64,000 nucleotides of DNA from Annona cherimola (GCA_030490835.1 CM059977.1:8398765-8462764); one strand, 5' to 3'; counted from the stretch's first letter, positions 47,001 to 59,069 are shown. Notes: generated by a model from the letters alone, not told the origin. Numbers and translations: made by a program.

Positions 47001-48439
47001 GTTGGAGGTAAAACTTTTGATGAAAAGTTTTTGGAGTAGAAGTTGTCAAATCAATAGAAATGGATATGATATAATAGGAGTAATGATGAGGAGTAAAAAG
47101 AATAAAGTTAAAATAGATAGGTTAGTTGTATGGGTAGTTGTGTAGAAATGATTGAAAAGTAGGGTAGTTTGTATAGAAAAATGTGAAAAAATAATTAAAA
47201 AATAGAATAATTATGGAGAGTGAAAAGTTTTAGATTGAAAAGTTTTAGTTGATACTTTTTTGCCCTAAACAAACACACCTTAGATATGTTAATTGAATTA
47301 CTTTCATTATTTACGTATATTTGTACATAAAATGATGACGTCAATATCAGTATGATTATTGCGAACTCACTATGTATGGATCAGCCTCTCGATTTGACCT
47401 CCAATTGAGCACAAATCGAATTGATTTCCTTAGTTCTTAATTTGGTAATGATTTGCTTAGCCTTATGTCTTTTAATCTTAAAATATATTTGTATTTATCT
47501 ATCATGGTTAACGCATCTTGTGTTATGATTCTCCTAAAAAAAATTTTAATTGGAAACTTGTATTTTTTAAAGAATAACACTTTTAAGAAGGAATATATGA
47601 TTAATGTAATTTTTGAAAAATGTACCGTGTAAGCATAATATATAAAAATATGCATGATTCTATTAGACTGGGTTGAGTACTGACTTACTTAGCTCAAGCT
47701 AATAGATTTATTTTTAAAAAATTTATGAACTTATTAATTTAAATGTATTTAATATATAAATTAAAATTCATCATTTTTAATGGTTAAAAATACAAAAATA
47801 ATTTTATGTTCAAATTTTTTTAAAAAAATATGTACATGTCTTCAAAAATAATAAAACTTAATTTACATATTAAATACACTTAGATTAACGAGTTTGTAAA
47901 AAAGTAAAAAAATTATATGAAATTTTTATCCCATTATTATTTAATCCGGACTAACAAAATCATTTCTCATATAAAAATTTGTTATGCTTGTAATATTTGA
48001 AATCATAAATAAATACATATGAATAAATATAATGAATATCTTAAATCAAAAAATATATTTTCAAATTAATAATCAAGGGTAAGCATGAATTCTCCATGAT
48101 TAAAGTAAGTATCGAACTATATTGCCCTAATAAGTTAACCAAACAATAGGTAGACATCCGACGATCCTTAATTCCTCCCAATTCATAGATTTTTAAAGAT
48201 GAAACCTGAAATATTAATTTGTTTGACATGAAATTTATTTTGTAGGCTTGGAAGTGACAAATCATGGGTGCTGCGGCACAGGTTTCATGGAGATGGCCGC
48301 CACCTGCAATGGTTTCTCAAAAACATGTCCTGATGCTTCTAAGTTTCTATTTTGGGATTGCATCCATCCCACGCAAGCAGCATACAAAGCTCTTGCGGAT
48401 CACATCTTGGAAACGGTTTTCCCACTATTGAAGGATTAG
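44035..48439 (+). CDS. GDSL esterase/lipase, three exons
   Basis: Exons 44035-44634, 46669-46942, 48246-48439; GT-AG junctions, 1068 nt, 355 residues. Plant GDSL enzymes are secreted serine hydrolases acting on lipid or other ester substrates, often in the cell wall. A hydrophobic signal peptide covers residues 1-23. Block I FAFGDSTIDPGNN places the nucleophile Ser at residue 34; block II is GASFASAGSGFDD; block III is SAGTND at about 162-167; block V WDCIHPT gives the catalytic Asp329 and His332. LYKLG-type KIYKLGGRKI and LPPIGCLPL are family-typical. The frame at the start extends upstream without ATG, so Met at 44035 is chosen. Introns of 2.0 and 1.3 kb carry several MITEs. Substrate cannot be inferred. 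Confidence 0.93.
45416..45890. mobile_element. Mutator-like MITE (family D) in GDSL intron 1
   Basis: About 110-bp terminal inverted repeats: TGGTTAATTTCAAATATACC on the left, reverse complement of ATATTTGAAACTAACCT on the right, with ACTCACTACGTTTGAAAACT inside. TTAATCTTA at 45407-45415 and 45891-45899 is a perfect 9-bp target duplication. 475 bp, no ORF. Confidence 0.8.
46305..46580. mobile_element. AT-rich foldback element, family A type, in GDSL intron 1
   Basis: ATCTAAGTGTATTTAACATA plus AAACCAAAATTTACC on the left is mirrored by AAAACTTAGTTTATATGTTA and AATATACTTAAATAA on the right. The centre contains repeated ATATATGCAT motifs. Confidence 0.5.
46989..47279. mobile_element. Tourist-like MITE, family B, in GDSL intron 2
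   Basis: Best preserved copy: GGGGTGTGTTTGGTTGG to CTAAACAAACACACC, 291 bp, flanked by CTA (46986-46988) and TTA (47280-47282), consistent with the 3-bp TTA target of PIF/Harbinger MITEs with one mutation. Confidence 0.75.
47690..47930. mobile_element. AT-rich foldback element, family A type, in GDSL intron 2
   Basis: AACTTATTAATTTAAATGTA plus TTTAATATATAAATTAAAA on the left is mirrored by AAACTTAATTTACATATTAA and ACACTTAGATTAACGAGTTT on the right. Confidence 0.5.
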
Positions 48440-49846
48440 ACCGAGTTCTCAACAGTTTGCAACTTGGCATGAATTAATGCGCGCGAATTGTTGGCGCGAT
48501 ATTAGATATTAGATATTATTTAATCCATTCATTAATATAATGTGCACTGAAAACGGTTCAATTTTATAAATCCAGGTTGTAACCATGATGAACATCCTTT
48601 TGTTATGCATTTTTCAAATTTGGCCTACTTAAACATCAGACAAAATGAATGAAAATAATAACACTCACGGAAATAAGGCGAGGATTTGAGGTTCCATTAT
48701 TCCGTTCAAACCATCTAAACAAATATTAACATTAACATGTTCGATTTTTAATTTATTTTTTAATCCACTAAAAAATGCAGTATGCGCGGCTAACATTTTG
48801 TAGCTGAAATTTTAATTTGACTACATTTGATGAAATACAATCAAACATTTTGGCTACATTCCATCAAATACAACCAAACCATATGTTAATTGCATCCAAA
48901 AATTTTATTATTATTTGAAGCTAAATTTTAGTGACTACTTTAAATATCCGTTTGGTTACATTTAATATAAAAATGCTATATTTAATCCAATACAACTGCT
49001 CAAAAGTAATCAATTATTTGTAATTAAATAATTAATTATTGTCAAAATATACTAATGCAACCAAATATGTACTATATGTATTCAAAAGTAATCACTTGGA
49101 TGCCAGGCAACTGACATGGCGTCTATAAAGTAGTGTGAATGAGAGGCATTAAACTCATTATCCCTTGAAGTACATTGTTGTCAAGTGCTTAGTCATCTAA
49201 GTTGAATAATTACCATTATTAAAAATTAGTTACATTAAGTGAAGTTTGTTATATTATCTTTTATAAAGATGGAAATGAGCTTCTCTTATCATAGATGATT
49301 TTTTTTTTTTTTTGAATTTCCCCTATCCTAAAGAGGGTGGAATTTTATTCTCTTCATTCTTATTAATTCTAGCTATTTGCCTTAGCATTTAGAAATTATG
49401 GGTGCATTTGGAAAGTCATAAAATCTTTCAATGAAAAGTTTTTGATGTAAAAATTTTTGGAATGAAAAAATGATGCGATATGATTTGAATAATAATGATG
49501 AGTAAAGAAAATAAGATTAAAATAGATAGATTAATTATATGAGTAATTGTATAGAAATAATTAAAAATACGGTAGTTGTATAAGAAAATGAGAAAATTGG
49601 TAAAAAAATAAGATAGTTATGGAGAGTAAAAATATTTTTTATTGAAAAGTTTTTTTATGCGTATTCATCTATTATATCATTTCAACCGATATTACAATAA
49701 TGCCCTGATATACTCTTTCAATTTCTTAATAATATTCTACAAATATATTACTTTTTTCCTAACGGTATTTCCTAATATCTCATCTAGTGGACGCTTTCAC
49801 AAAAATTTGTGAAGAATAATGCCACTATTAAACCACTTGAAATTGC
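48440..49846. other. 3' flank of the GDSL gene and intergenic DNA, with one family B MITE
   Basis: No gene seen. A worn family B MITE lies at about 49400-49665 (GGGTGCATTTGG to GAAAAGTTTTTTTATG). The rest is AT-rich and unassigned. Confidence 0.4.
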
Positions 49847-51129
49847 TAAGGGCGCAACTCGGTCTGGGTACTCGCTCGTTGACTCGCAAGTACCCTAAAT
49901 AAGGTAGATTCGATTCTCACATACTTACCTAAATGGTCGGGTTAGTTCAAGATATAAAATACCCTTTGAAATTCAAGTAGGGTTGGGTACCCGTAACCGA
50001 TTCGGATTTCATATTAATCATAAAATATATAATATCACATATATTATACTATTACATATCCGATAAGCAAACTAATACGATTGATAAGTGACGAAACTTC
50101 CCTCTCTCAGTCATTTTCTTTTCTCGAAATTGGCGGCTGCCTCTCACAATGTTCATTTTCCCTTTCTCACGATTTTCTTCTCCAATTCTTAAAAACCCTA
50201 ATAGTCGTCCACGATTGCCTTAACCGTAGCTGGTAGCCATTGCTTATTGCACTCATCCCTGGTTCCCACTCTCCTCTCCCCTCGCCGCTTTCTCCCTTCT
50301 AGTGTTCCTCTCCCCAAGGTGCTGAAGCAGGCGCACTTTGACATCGGCATGGGCATCATGAACAACTTTGTCCATGGATATCCAAACCTCCAATTACCTC
50401 GTTATCCATGTGGCTATCGCCAAGCACGCCATGTTGGCCTTAGGGGCTGTGATCGAGATTGATGAAGGAGACAATCAATGCTCCTCTCTCCTCCAACCCT
50501 CTCCACTTTAACTCTCTTGTCCCCTCTAGCCCCTCTTCCTCTCTATAGTTCTTTCCCTCTAGCTTATCTCGCTTTCGACACTCTCAACTCTTTTAGTCCC
50601 AAATCCCTATCTTACATGTCCATAGCCCCACATCGTTCTAGTTAGGGGTGCTTGGTTTCAAATATGCTTCGAATGGGTCCTCAAAGCTGCTTTTTCGTCG
50701 ATTTCAAATTTGCCTTGGGTAAGTCCTCAAATTTGCCTCGATTTACCCTTGTTTAATTGATTTTTTGTTAAAAGTTGTAAAGGGTGAATTTGTGGTATAT
50801 GTTAATTGCTTGGTATGGCTTGATGTTTGAACAGTTAAATGCATTTGTTTGATATAAATTTCTTGCAAATGTTGGAATTGATTTGGTAGATTGTTTATTC
50901 CTGATTTTTTAACTATCCAAATATCCAGCCTTGCAAACAGATTTTAGTAACATGCTTTGACAATTTTTAGTGGAACTAATTTAGAACCAGAAACGGAACC
51001 GACCTGACCTTAAGAAAAGAGGATAGGGTATGTTTCGAATCAACTTGACTTAAAATTGAGTAGGGTAGATGCTTTTCAAAATAGGGTAAGAGTAGATTCG
51101 CCCCCTACTCGGACCAAGTTGCACCCCTA
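49847..51129. mobile_element. hAT-like element carrying a histone H2B-like fragment
   Basis: Ends TAAGGGCGCAACTCGG and CCAAGTTGCACCCCTA are inverted. GAAATTGC at 49839-49846 and 51130-51137 is a perfect 8-bp target duplication, the length diagnostic of hAT. No transposase frame; the interior includes a less AT-rich segment around 50100-50650 with genic character. 1283 bp. Confidence 0.75.
50310..50460 (+). pseudogene. Histone H2B-like fragment
   Basis: The frame from 50247 reads KVLKQAHFDIG then MGIMNNFVH, matching the H2B alpha1-loop-alpha2 region (KVLKQVHPDIG...KAMGIMNSFVND) with a five-residue deletion between the two blocks. A further trace, AIAKHA, follows in another frame, as in the H2B LAKHA segment. 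N-terminal tail and most of the C-terminus are absent. Captured inside a hAT-like element; not functional. Confidence 0.55.
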
Positions 51130-51137
51130 GAAATTGC

Positions 51138-51215
51138 TTCCGTTGGGTGTTGAACCGACATGCCCACTGCATCAAGGCTAATGTTACACCACTAAGGCAA
51201 ATGCTTGATGAAAAA
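51138..51215 (-). mobile_element. tRNA-derived SINE-like fragment
   Basis: On the minus strand TTAGTGGTGTAAC (A-box-like) precedes GGTTCAACACC (B-box-like) by about 35 bp, with CCTTG and GCA spacing resembling the 35468-35582 insertion. It lies next to the hAT target duplication. Ends not resolved. Confidence 0.35.
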
Positions 51216-52034
51216 GTTTTTAGTTATGAAAGTTTTAACCACATCAAAACATGTCATATATTCATTTGTTTATTATTATTTTTAACTATTATTTTTTTTT
51301 ATCAAAATAATTGATTTATGTTAACAAAGGCGAACATCTTAACAGCCTACTTTAGTAAAATTCACATGGCATGATAATTTTCATTTATTAATTAACGTTT
51401 CTAATCCAACCTTTAAATTGTAATAATTATTGGCCTGTAATAGTTGTAAATCTGACATGGTGACGGCAGTTAGTTACAAGTTCCCTAGCAATTTGAAAAT
51501 CAAAGACATTTATGTCACACGTGGCCGGACCATATGAATAGAATCCCACGTGTGCCACATTTTGGGGAATGGGGCATGCATGCTGCTTGAGCATACTCCT
51601 GCGCTGCAATCGCATTTTATGTGCCGCTCATGTTTAAACAGTCAACACTCAACACCCCAGTGCGGGTCCCGCATATATGAAATCTAAACCATTGATCTTT
51701 CTTACCATCATAAATGCATCTGCTAGTACAGTCTTCGTATGACTTGTTCGAAACTATCCTAGCCATCCGATGGAGACATTGGCGTAGATTTTACGTAATG
51801 TGAATGGACGGTTGGATTCGCTCCCTTGGCAGAAACTCCCGAGCGCCTGCTCCAACCAAACCATCCTCTCTCTCCATTCCCCTTCCAACCAAACGTACGC
51901 ACGTGTAGTTTACTGGTTTACTATACTTCCGAGAAAGACGACGGTAGTCGACGGACTATCTGAATGAAATGCTCTCCGGGCCTCCGGGCTCGACCTTTCG
52001 TAGTGCTTAATGACCAAGGATTTTGATTCTATGC

Positions 52035-52315
52035 GCACGGCGCACTTAGCTTTGGTGCATTTGAGTGCAAATATTTATTTTTAATATTAATTTTAAATTT
52101 TTTTTACACAACTATTAATCTAAGTGTATTTAACATATGTATTCATTTTCTATTTTTAGATATTTTTAGATATTTATTTTCGATTTTTAAAAATAAGTGG
52201 CATTTGTACATGATAAATACATATAGATTAACAATTTTATTAAAAATTTTAAAAAATATATATAAAAAATGGATATTTGCACCTGAGTGCATCAAAACTA
52301 AGTGCGCCCGGGTGT
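52035..52315. mobile_element. AT-rich foldback element, family A, complete copy
   Basis: GCGCACTTAGCTTTGGTGCA and reverse complement TGCATCAAAACTAAGTGCGC form the tips, followed by GAGTGCAAATAT / ATATTTGCACCTGAG and the AT core (AATCTAAGTGTATTTAACAT). Confidence 0.65.
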
Positions 52316-52545
52316 ACAGGATTAGTTTCCCATGACTAATTGGGGCATTCATAATGGGGTTAGAAAATATTAGGAGGAGAATGAGATGTGGTAAGGAGAT
52401 TGGATAAGCAGATATTATTATGTATTAAAAATAAAAATTATATTGACAATAAAATAGTTTTAAAAATTCAAAAGTAAGGTTGTTGACTAAGTGAAAATGC
52501 GAAGAAATTTTTTATTAATAGAAAATTTGGTAATTTGTAAATATA

Positions 52546-52938
52546 TTTATATAGTTTGATCATAATTGCAAATATACCCATATACTTTTAGAAATTGTAA
52601 ATTAACCTTACATAATTTGATCATAATTGCAAATATACCTACGTTGTTATGACGTCGTTACTGTATTGTCACGGTGTAAGTATATTTGTAAATATTTAAA
52701 AACTATGTAAATATATTTGAGAAAACTAAATATATTTAATTTTTAAAATTGTAAATATACCTACATAGTTTTCAAACCTTACAAATATACCTACGCTGTA
52801 ATGGTACTATAACAGTGTTATAACGACGTGAGCATATTTGTATTATGGTAAAATTATGTGTAGTAATTTGTAATTTCTAAAACTATATAGATATATTTGT
52901 AGCTATGGTCAAACTAAGTGGGTGTATTTACAAATCAC
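52546..52938. mobile_element. Long-TIR element, family D-like
   Basis: GGTAATTTGTAAATATATTT on the left is mirrored by GGGTGTATTTACAAATCACC on the right. TTTGATCATAATTGCAAATA is repeated and inverted internally, and GACGTCGTTAC / TATAACGACGTGAG are central. About 390 bp. Confidence 0.5.
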
Positions 52939-53399
52939 CCCAAAAATTCCAATAATCTACTTCTTTCAATTTTTGATATTATTTCCAATTCCCAATTAAT
53001 TTTGCCGATCCGTATATAAAATAACACTTTTTTCATAAAATCTCCGCATCCGATTCCTATCCCATTTCACTATTCTAAACTGCTAACTGCCCCTAAATAT
53101 TGGAAAATAAAAACTAATTATTAGAAAAGAAAATTCTCACTTCATTGACATACCATTTAATCCCAAACAAGCCCATAAAACGGTAAACGATCCCGCGAAG
53201 AAACAACAACATCCACATGAAAGACAAAATCACAGCATAATAGGCCACGAACGAGTAGTAATTTGTAATAAAATCTTAGCCTTTCGTAGGATGTTATAGA
53301 AGCAGATGTACGATATTGAAGGGTTAGATGATGGGCGAAGAGCGGGACACGAATGAGTTCAGTGGTCCTGCGAATGGGAAAGAGCATTATTTTGAAAAA

Positions 53400-53726
53400 T
53401 AAATTAGGGTTCCAGGAGAGGTTTTGGCATCGCCATCCTCCCGCTTTTTCCACCGATTCGAAATAAACACATATAAAAATATCGCGGCGACGGAGAAGAG
53501 ATGCGATAGAGAGTCTAAAAGGGTAGGAACTAGGAAACAAAACCTACTCTTTTATCCAAGTTCAAATCTCCAACTCGGAGGAAGGACGGTTACTGGCAGG
53601 AGAGAGCGAGAAGTCGGATTTAGGGTTTTTTGAAGGTCTGAAGTTTTGAATCTTCTTCTTGGATTGGAGGAAAAAAGGGGTGTGATTTCGAAGATTCTTT
53701 CTTCCCGATTTCATCGGAATCTGTAG
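53400..53726 (+). promoter_or_regulatory. Probable 5'UTR exon and leader region of importin beta-1
   Basis: A purine/pyrimidine-rich, less AT-rich block ends at a donor CTGTAG|GTACCG (53726/53727). The next acceptor in front of the coding exon is TTTCCAG|GAAAG at 55799/55800, giving a 5'UTR intron of 2073 bp. The upstream boundary is approximate and no ATG-initiated main frame is seen here. Confidence 0.45.
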
Positions 53727-55126
53727 GTACCGTTTCCGTTCGTTTTCCAGCAGATCTGAGTTGTTCTTGTCATCTGTATATCGCTATTCTCCCTTTCTAG
53801 GGTTTTTCCACTTCTTTTTGTTTGCAGGGCATCTTGCGTGGTTCTCTTCGTTCGTTTTTTGGTTTGATGTTTCCTTTTTTGAATGATTGCATCGGTTCGA
53901 TTTGCTGTTCTTTTCACCGGCTTTCCGTAGGGTTTATGAATCTCGGTTTTTCGAATTGCTAGTGTTGAATGCACGCATGTGCTTCCAAATGGGTTTCTTT
54001 CATGCATTCCTGCACTGTTTAGATTGCGAGATATGATAACTTCCTGATGCGACTGGATTATATGCCATATACGCCGCATGTCTGACATCTGTACAGTTGA
54101 TGCTATGGCGCACATTGTGATAAGAGTTTTCAGGAATAAAAAATCATATAAGTCTGGTCTTCGCTCACTTTTTCTATTTTTTTTCTTGTTATACAATAGT
54201 CAGATTATAAATATCTACATTTGCACAGATGCGCACACATCATCTGATTATGAGCTTTTTATGCTGTATTTGACTCGAAAAAACTCAAGTCTTAAATCCA
54301 ACAACATCACAGTAAATAGTCTCATAACATAAGTGTTTGACAAAAAAGATGCAAAAAACCTAAATATGCCAAGAAAATAGAAGAATTAGCAATAAATAAA
54401 TAGGATAGCTAGAAGAAACCTGGAAATTAATGATATCTAAGAATTCATTTTTTGGCCCGTTAACCAACACAATGTGGTTACTGAAAATAACTCAATTGTT
54501 GTCTGCTTGTCAAAGTTGAAAAATCTGATGATGGTTTAATATGGAAGGTCCCTAGTGAGGATAGATGTTATGATCAAATGTTCCTGGGATTACTGGGAAT
54601 GAGGGACGGGGACCTTGCCCTGTGTCCAGGTGAGGCATACGTGTCCCAAGAGATGTCCCTAACTCACCTTTACCACCTATGCTGCTATGTGAGTTAGTGT
54701 TGTGTGGATGTGACCCTTGTTTCAGTGCCATTTTATGTAGATGGGACACTTGTTGCGGCGTCGTACATGAATGTGACACTTGTTGCAGCATCTTGTGGAG
54801 CCTAATGCTTGTGGATCTTATAAGACGTCTGCGAAAGTCAATATATTCTAGATGCCCTCTTTTTTCTTTTTGTTAAAAGATAGAAGTTGTGGATTAGTGG
54901 ATGATAATTCAAGGAAGGGTGAATATGAAATGCTGATGTTGGATCTTGCCACTAGTAAATTGTGCTTAAAGTTTTTATCCAACTTGCTAATCCGTGATTG
55001 GACCAACTGCAGTCGCATCTTTTGGGAAGTGATGCATTCATTCCTTTTGGCTATTACCATTCCATTGAAACATGATAAACTGATCCATATTATTGGTTGC
55101 CATATGGAAAGTGTTTGTTTGAAACA

Positions 55127-55236
55127 TGATAAATAACGTTAAATCTTGATAACTTGATCACATTGTTGGAATTGGATGATAAATAACGTTAAATTCATAC
55201 TATCTTGATAACTTGATCACATTGTTGGGATTGGAG
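55127..55236. repeat. Tandem duplication in the importin 5'UTR intron
   Basis: ATGATAAATAACGTTAAAT plus CTTGATAACTTGATCACATT and GTTGG(A/G)ATTGGA occurs twice in a row; the second unit has seven extra bases. Confidence 0.8.
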
Positions 55237-55643
55237 AATATGAAGTAATGAACCAGTCTACATTGGGATTAAGCTACAGTCTTGCATCCCCTCTTCAATG
55301 TCAGATTATTTGCCAAGACTATATATTTGCTGACCACTGAATAAGTTTGATCTCATATTGTGTTGGGTGCCAGTGGAGATGATTAATATCCAAAACTAAC
55401 CTTTGGGAGGCTCTCGTACTGGTAGAATACATAAATGTATTAAAGCTCCATGCTGCAAAATCAGCGATTGCCAGCGGCTCATTGCCTGGGAACCTTTAGC
55501 TGTAGGGATCTTCATCAGTAACTGACTGCAAAGGATGAGAAAGCCTCCCATCATTGTGTCGCTGTATTTATTCCTGGTTCTGCAACCCCATCATGCCTTT
55601 CCTATTTCTGAAACTTGTCTGTTCAGACAAGCTGCGTCTAATT

Positions 55644-55699
55644 CTCATCATCATCATCATCATCATCATCATCTTCTTCTTCTTCTTCTTCTTCTTCTT
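55644..55699. repeat. (TCA)n(CTT)n compound microsatellite
   Basis: About nine ATC/TCA units pass into about nine TCT/CTT units. Frames across it (poly-Ile/Phe or poly-His/Leu) are artefacts. Confidence 0.9.
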
Positions 55700-55804
55700 A
55701 TTAAATCATATCTTTAGAGAATCTGATATTTTATTTCATATTGTATTTTTTGGGATAAAATGTTCATTTTTGCATTATCATCATTTGTTAGCTTTCCAGG
55801 AAAG

Positions 55805-58623
55805 ATGGCAATGGAGATCACTCAAATTCTGTTGTCAGCTCAATCACCTGATGGACATGTGCGATCCACTGCTGAGGAAAGCCTCAGGCAATTCCAGGAA
55901 CAGAATTTACCCATTTTCCTCCTGTCGCTGTCTGTTGAACTATCAAATGAGGAGAAAGCCCCTGAGTCCCGCCGTCTTGCTGGAATCATCTTGAAGAATT
56001 CTTTGGATGCAAGAGACTCTGCTCGTAAAGAATTGCTTGTCCAACGTTGGGTTGCAATTGAAAGGCCGCTAAAATCCCAGATCAAGGACTTGCTTTTGAG
56101 GACATTAGGATCCTCTGTGCACGAAGCAAGGCACACTGCATCTCAGGTGATTGCTAAGGTTGCCTCAATTGAAATTCCCCAAAAGGAGTGGCCTGAACTC
56201 ATTGGATGCTTGCTGTCTAACATGACTCAACAAGAAAAGCCAGCTTCCTTGAAGCAGGCTACCCTTGAAACGCTTGGTTATGTATGCGAGGAGATCTCTC
56301 CACAGGATCTTGAACAAGATCAGGTGAATTCTGTCCTCACTGCAGTAGTCCAAGGCATGACTCTTGCAGACCATCCTGTTGATGTGCGCCTTGCTGCAAG
56401 TAAAGCTTTGTACAATGCCCTGGGTTTTGCACAAACCAATTTTGAGAATGAGATGGAACGGAACTACATTTTGAAGGTAGTGTGTGAGACTGCTGTGTCT
56501 CAGGAGATGGTGATTCGGCAGGCAGCATTTGAGTGTCTTGTTTCAATTGCAACAATATACTATGATAAGCTGGAGCCATACATGCAGACTCTTTTCAACC
56601 TGACTGCAAATGCAGTCAAGGGAGATGATGAATCTGTTGCACTTCAAGCAATTGAGTTCTGGAGCTCCATTTGCGATGAAGAGATTGAGAGCCAGGAAGA
56701 GGATGGAGGCAGTGGAGCTGTTTCTCATTCACACTTCATTGAAAAGGCTTTGACTTCACTTGTTCCAATGCTGCTAGAGACGTTGCTGAAGCAGGAGGAG
56801 GATCAGGATCAGGACGACAGCATTTGGAATTTGTCGATGGCTGGCGGGACCTGTCTGGGACTAGTTGCAAAAACTGTTGGTGATGCTATAGTGCCTCTTG
56901 TGATGCCTTTTGTTGAGGCCAACATTCTAAAGACTGACTGGCGGAACCGTGAGGCTGCAACCTTTGCCTTTGGGTCCATTCTTGAAGGCCCTTCTGTTGA
57001 TGTTCTTTCACCGCTTGTTAATAGTGGACTTGAATTCCTGCTGAATGCAATGAATGACAAGAACAGTCATGTGAAGGATACAACTGCATGGACTCTGAGT
57101 AGGATTTTTGAGATCCTGCACTCACCTGCTGGTGGATTTTCTGTTGTAACTGATGGTAACCTTGCTCGAGTTGTTGGTGTCCTGCTGGAGAGCATCAAGG
57201 ATGCCCCTAATGTTGCGGAAAAAGTGTGTGGTGCAATTTATTATCTTGCGCAGGGGTATGAAGAGGCTGGGACTAGTTCGTCAGTCCTCTCACCATTCCT
57301 TCCTGATATGATATCAGCTCTTATGTTCACCGCAGAACGTGGAGATGGTAATGATTCAAGGCTTAGAGCTTCTGCTTATGAAACATTGAATGAGGTTGTA
57401 AGATGCTCAAATCTTTCTGAAACATCCCCCATTATTGCACAGCTTCTTCCTGTTATCATGAACAAATTGGAGCAGACAATGGAGCTTCAAATCGTTTCCT
57501 CAGATGATAGGGAAAAGCAGGGAGATTTGCAAGCTCTGCTCTGTGGTGTTCTTCAGGTTATCATTCAGAAGTTGAGTGCTTCTGATGACACCAAGCACAT
57601 AATTCTACAGTCGGCTGATCGAATGATGGTTCTGTTTCTAAAGGTGTTTGCCTGCCGTAGCTCAACAGTACATGAGGAGGCAATGCTTGCAATTGGAGCA
57701 TTGGCATATGCAACAGGTGAAGAGTTTGCTAAGTACATGTCAGAGTTCTACCGCTATTTGGAGATGGGCTTGCAGAATTTTGAGGAGTATCAGGTCTGCT
57801 CTATCTCTGTTGGGGTTGTTGGTGACATCTGCCGTGCAATGGACGGAAAAATCCTTCCATTCTGTGATGGTATCATGACACACCTCCTAAAGGATCTTTC
57901 TAATAGCTTGCTCCATCGGTCTGTCAAGCCTCCAATATTCTCCTGCTTTGGAGATATTGCACTTGCCATCAATGAGCAGTTTGAGAAGTATCTTCCATAT
58001 GCAATGCCAATGTTGCAAGGGGCAGCAGAACTCTGTGCCCAGTTGGATGTCCATGATGAGGAAATGGCTGACTATGGCAATCAGCTCAGATGTGGTATAT
58101 TTGAAGCTTACTCTGGCATCCTACAAGGATTTAAGAACTCCAAGGCAGAACTTATGATGCCTTATGCAAATCATCTCTTGCAGTTTATTGAAGCAGTCTT
58201 TCAGGACAAAGAAAGGTATGTTGAACCTAGTGGCTTTACTACGAGAATTTGATTTTGATTGTATTATTGTAGATTTCTTGGTATGCAAATTGATATCTTC
58301 TGCTTTAGCTTCCTACAATGCTTGGGCTTATTAATTTTGAGGAATCCAATCCATTACCTTCTGGAGACCATCATTCTTTTGTTTCTTTCCTAACCTCACA
58401 TAATCTGGTAATGAACTATGATAGGGATGAGGCTGTGACAAAAGCTGCAGTTGCTGTTATGGGTGACCTGGCAGACACACTTGGTTCGAACATGAAGATA
58501 CTGCTCAAAGACTGCACTTTCCACATGCAGCTCTTGGGAGAGTGCTTTGAGTCAGATGACGAGCAACTGAAAGAGACTGCTACTTGGACACAAGGGATGA
58601 TTGGGCGAATTATGGTCTCATGA
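55805..58623 (+). CDS. KPNB1: Importin subunit beta-1 (karyopherin beta)
   Basis: Exons 55805-58215 and 58425-58623; GT-AG junction splitting an Arg codon (AG|G); 2610 nt, 869 residues. Importin beta carries importin-alpha/NLS cargo through nuclear pores and releases it on RanGTP binding. Residues about 22-103 form the importin-beta N-terminal domain (ESLRQFQEQNLPIFLLSLS, ESRRLAGIILKNSL); the rest is HEAT repeats, with conserved blocks VRLAASKALYNALGF, DDESVALQAIEFWSSICDEE, an acidic QEEDQDQDDS loop, WNLSMAGGTCLGLVA, DWRNREAATFAFGSILEGP, KDTTAWTLSRIFE, VFQDKERDEAVTKAAVAVMGDLADTLG. Length equals that of the plant family. Start chosen at 55805, the first Met of MAMEITQ, five bases after a TTTCCAG acceptor; upstream in-frame codons are intronic. 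Confidence 0.95.
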
Positions 58624-59069
58624 GATGAATCTATTCTTGGTAGGATTCTTCCTCCTGTGCTGAATTATATCCTTCCCCCCTTTTCCAAACATTTTTAAGT
58701 CCGATGTCCTTTTTTGTGTCAAGGATTCGCAGTAGTCAACGTCCAACAAGCTTGCTCCATGTCTGAGGGGATGTTTTAGTCTCCGTACCCATTTGCTTTA
58801 TGGGTCCTAGTCGAGAAGCAGTTTATTGCAGTTCCACCTGAACGGGGGGGAATGTTCTTTGTCTTTGAACTGGGTATTGAAATGAAATCCACTCATCCTG
58901 TGGTTCGTAGTGTCACATCTTTGCTTCTGTCATGTGAATTTTGGCATGTCCGTACACTGTGGGATCCTAATTCTTTAGCATTGGCATCAATGGAAAGATG
59001 CAGACTTCAGACTGTAAGTCCCATACCAATGCACCTCTGCCTCATGAAAATGGTGCATGTGTACTTGTT
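58624..59069 (+). other. 3'UTR/3' flank of importin beta-1
   Basis: No further coding exon recognised; frames at 58852-59094 show no family features. Confidence 0.35.

Noticed and set aside
55535..55994. Frames with poly-His/Leu or poly-Ile/Phe before the importin gene
   Set aside because: Produced by the (TCA)n(CTT)n microsatellite; the importin frame and splice acceptor explain the region.
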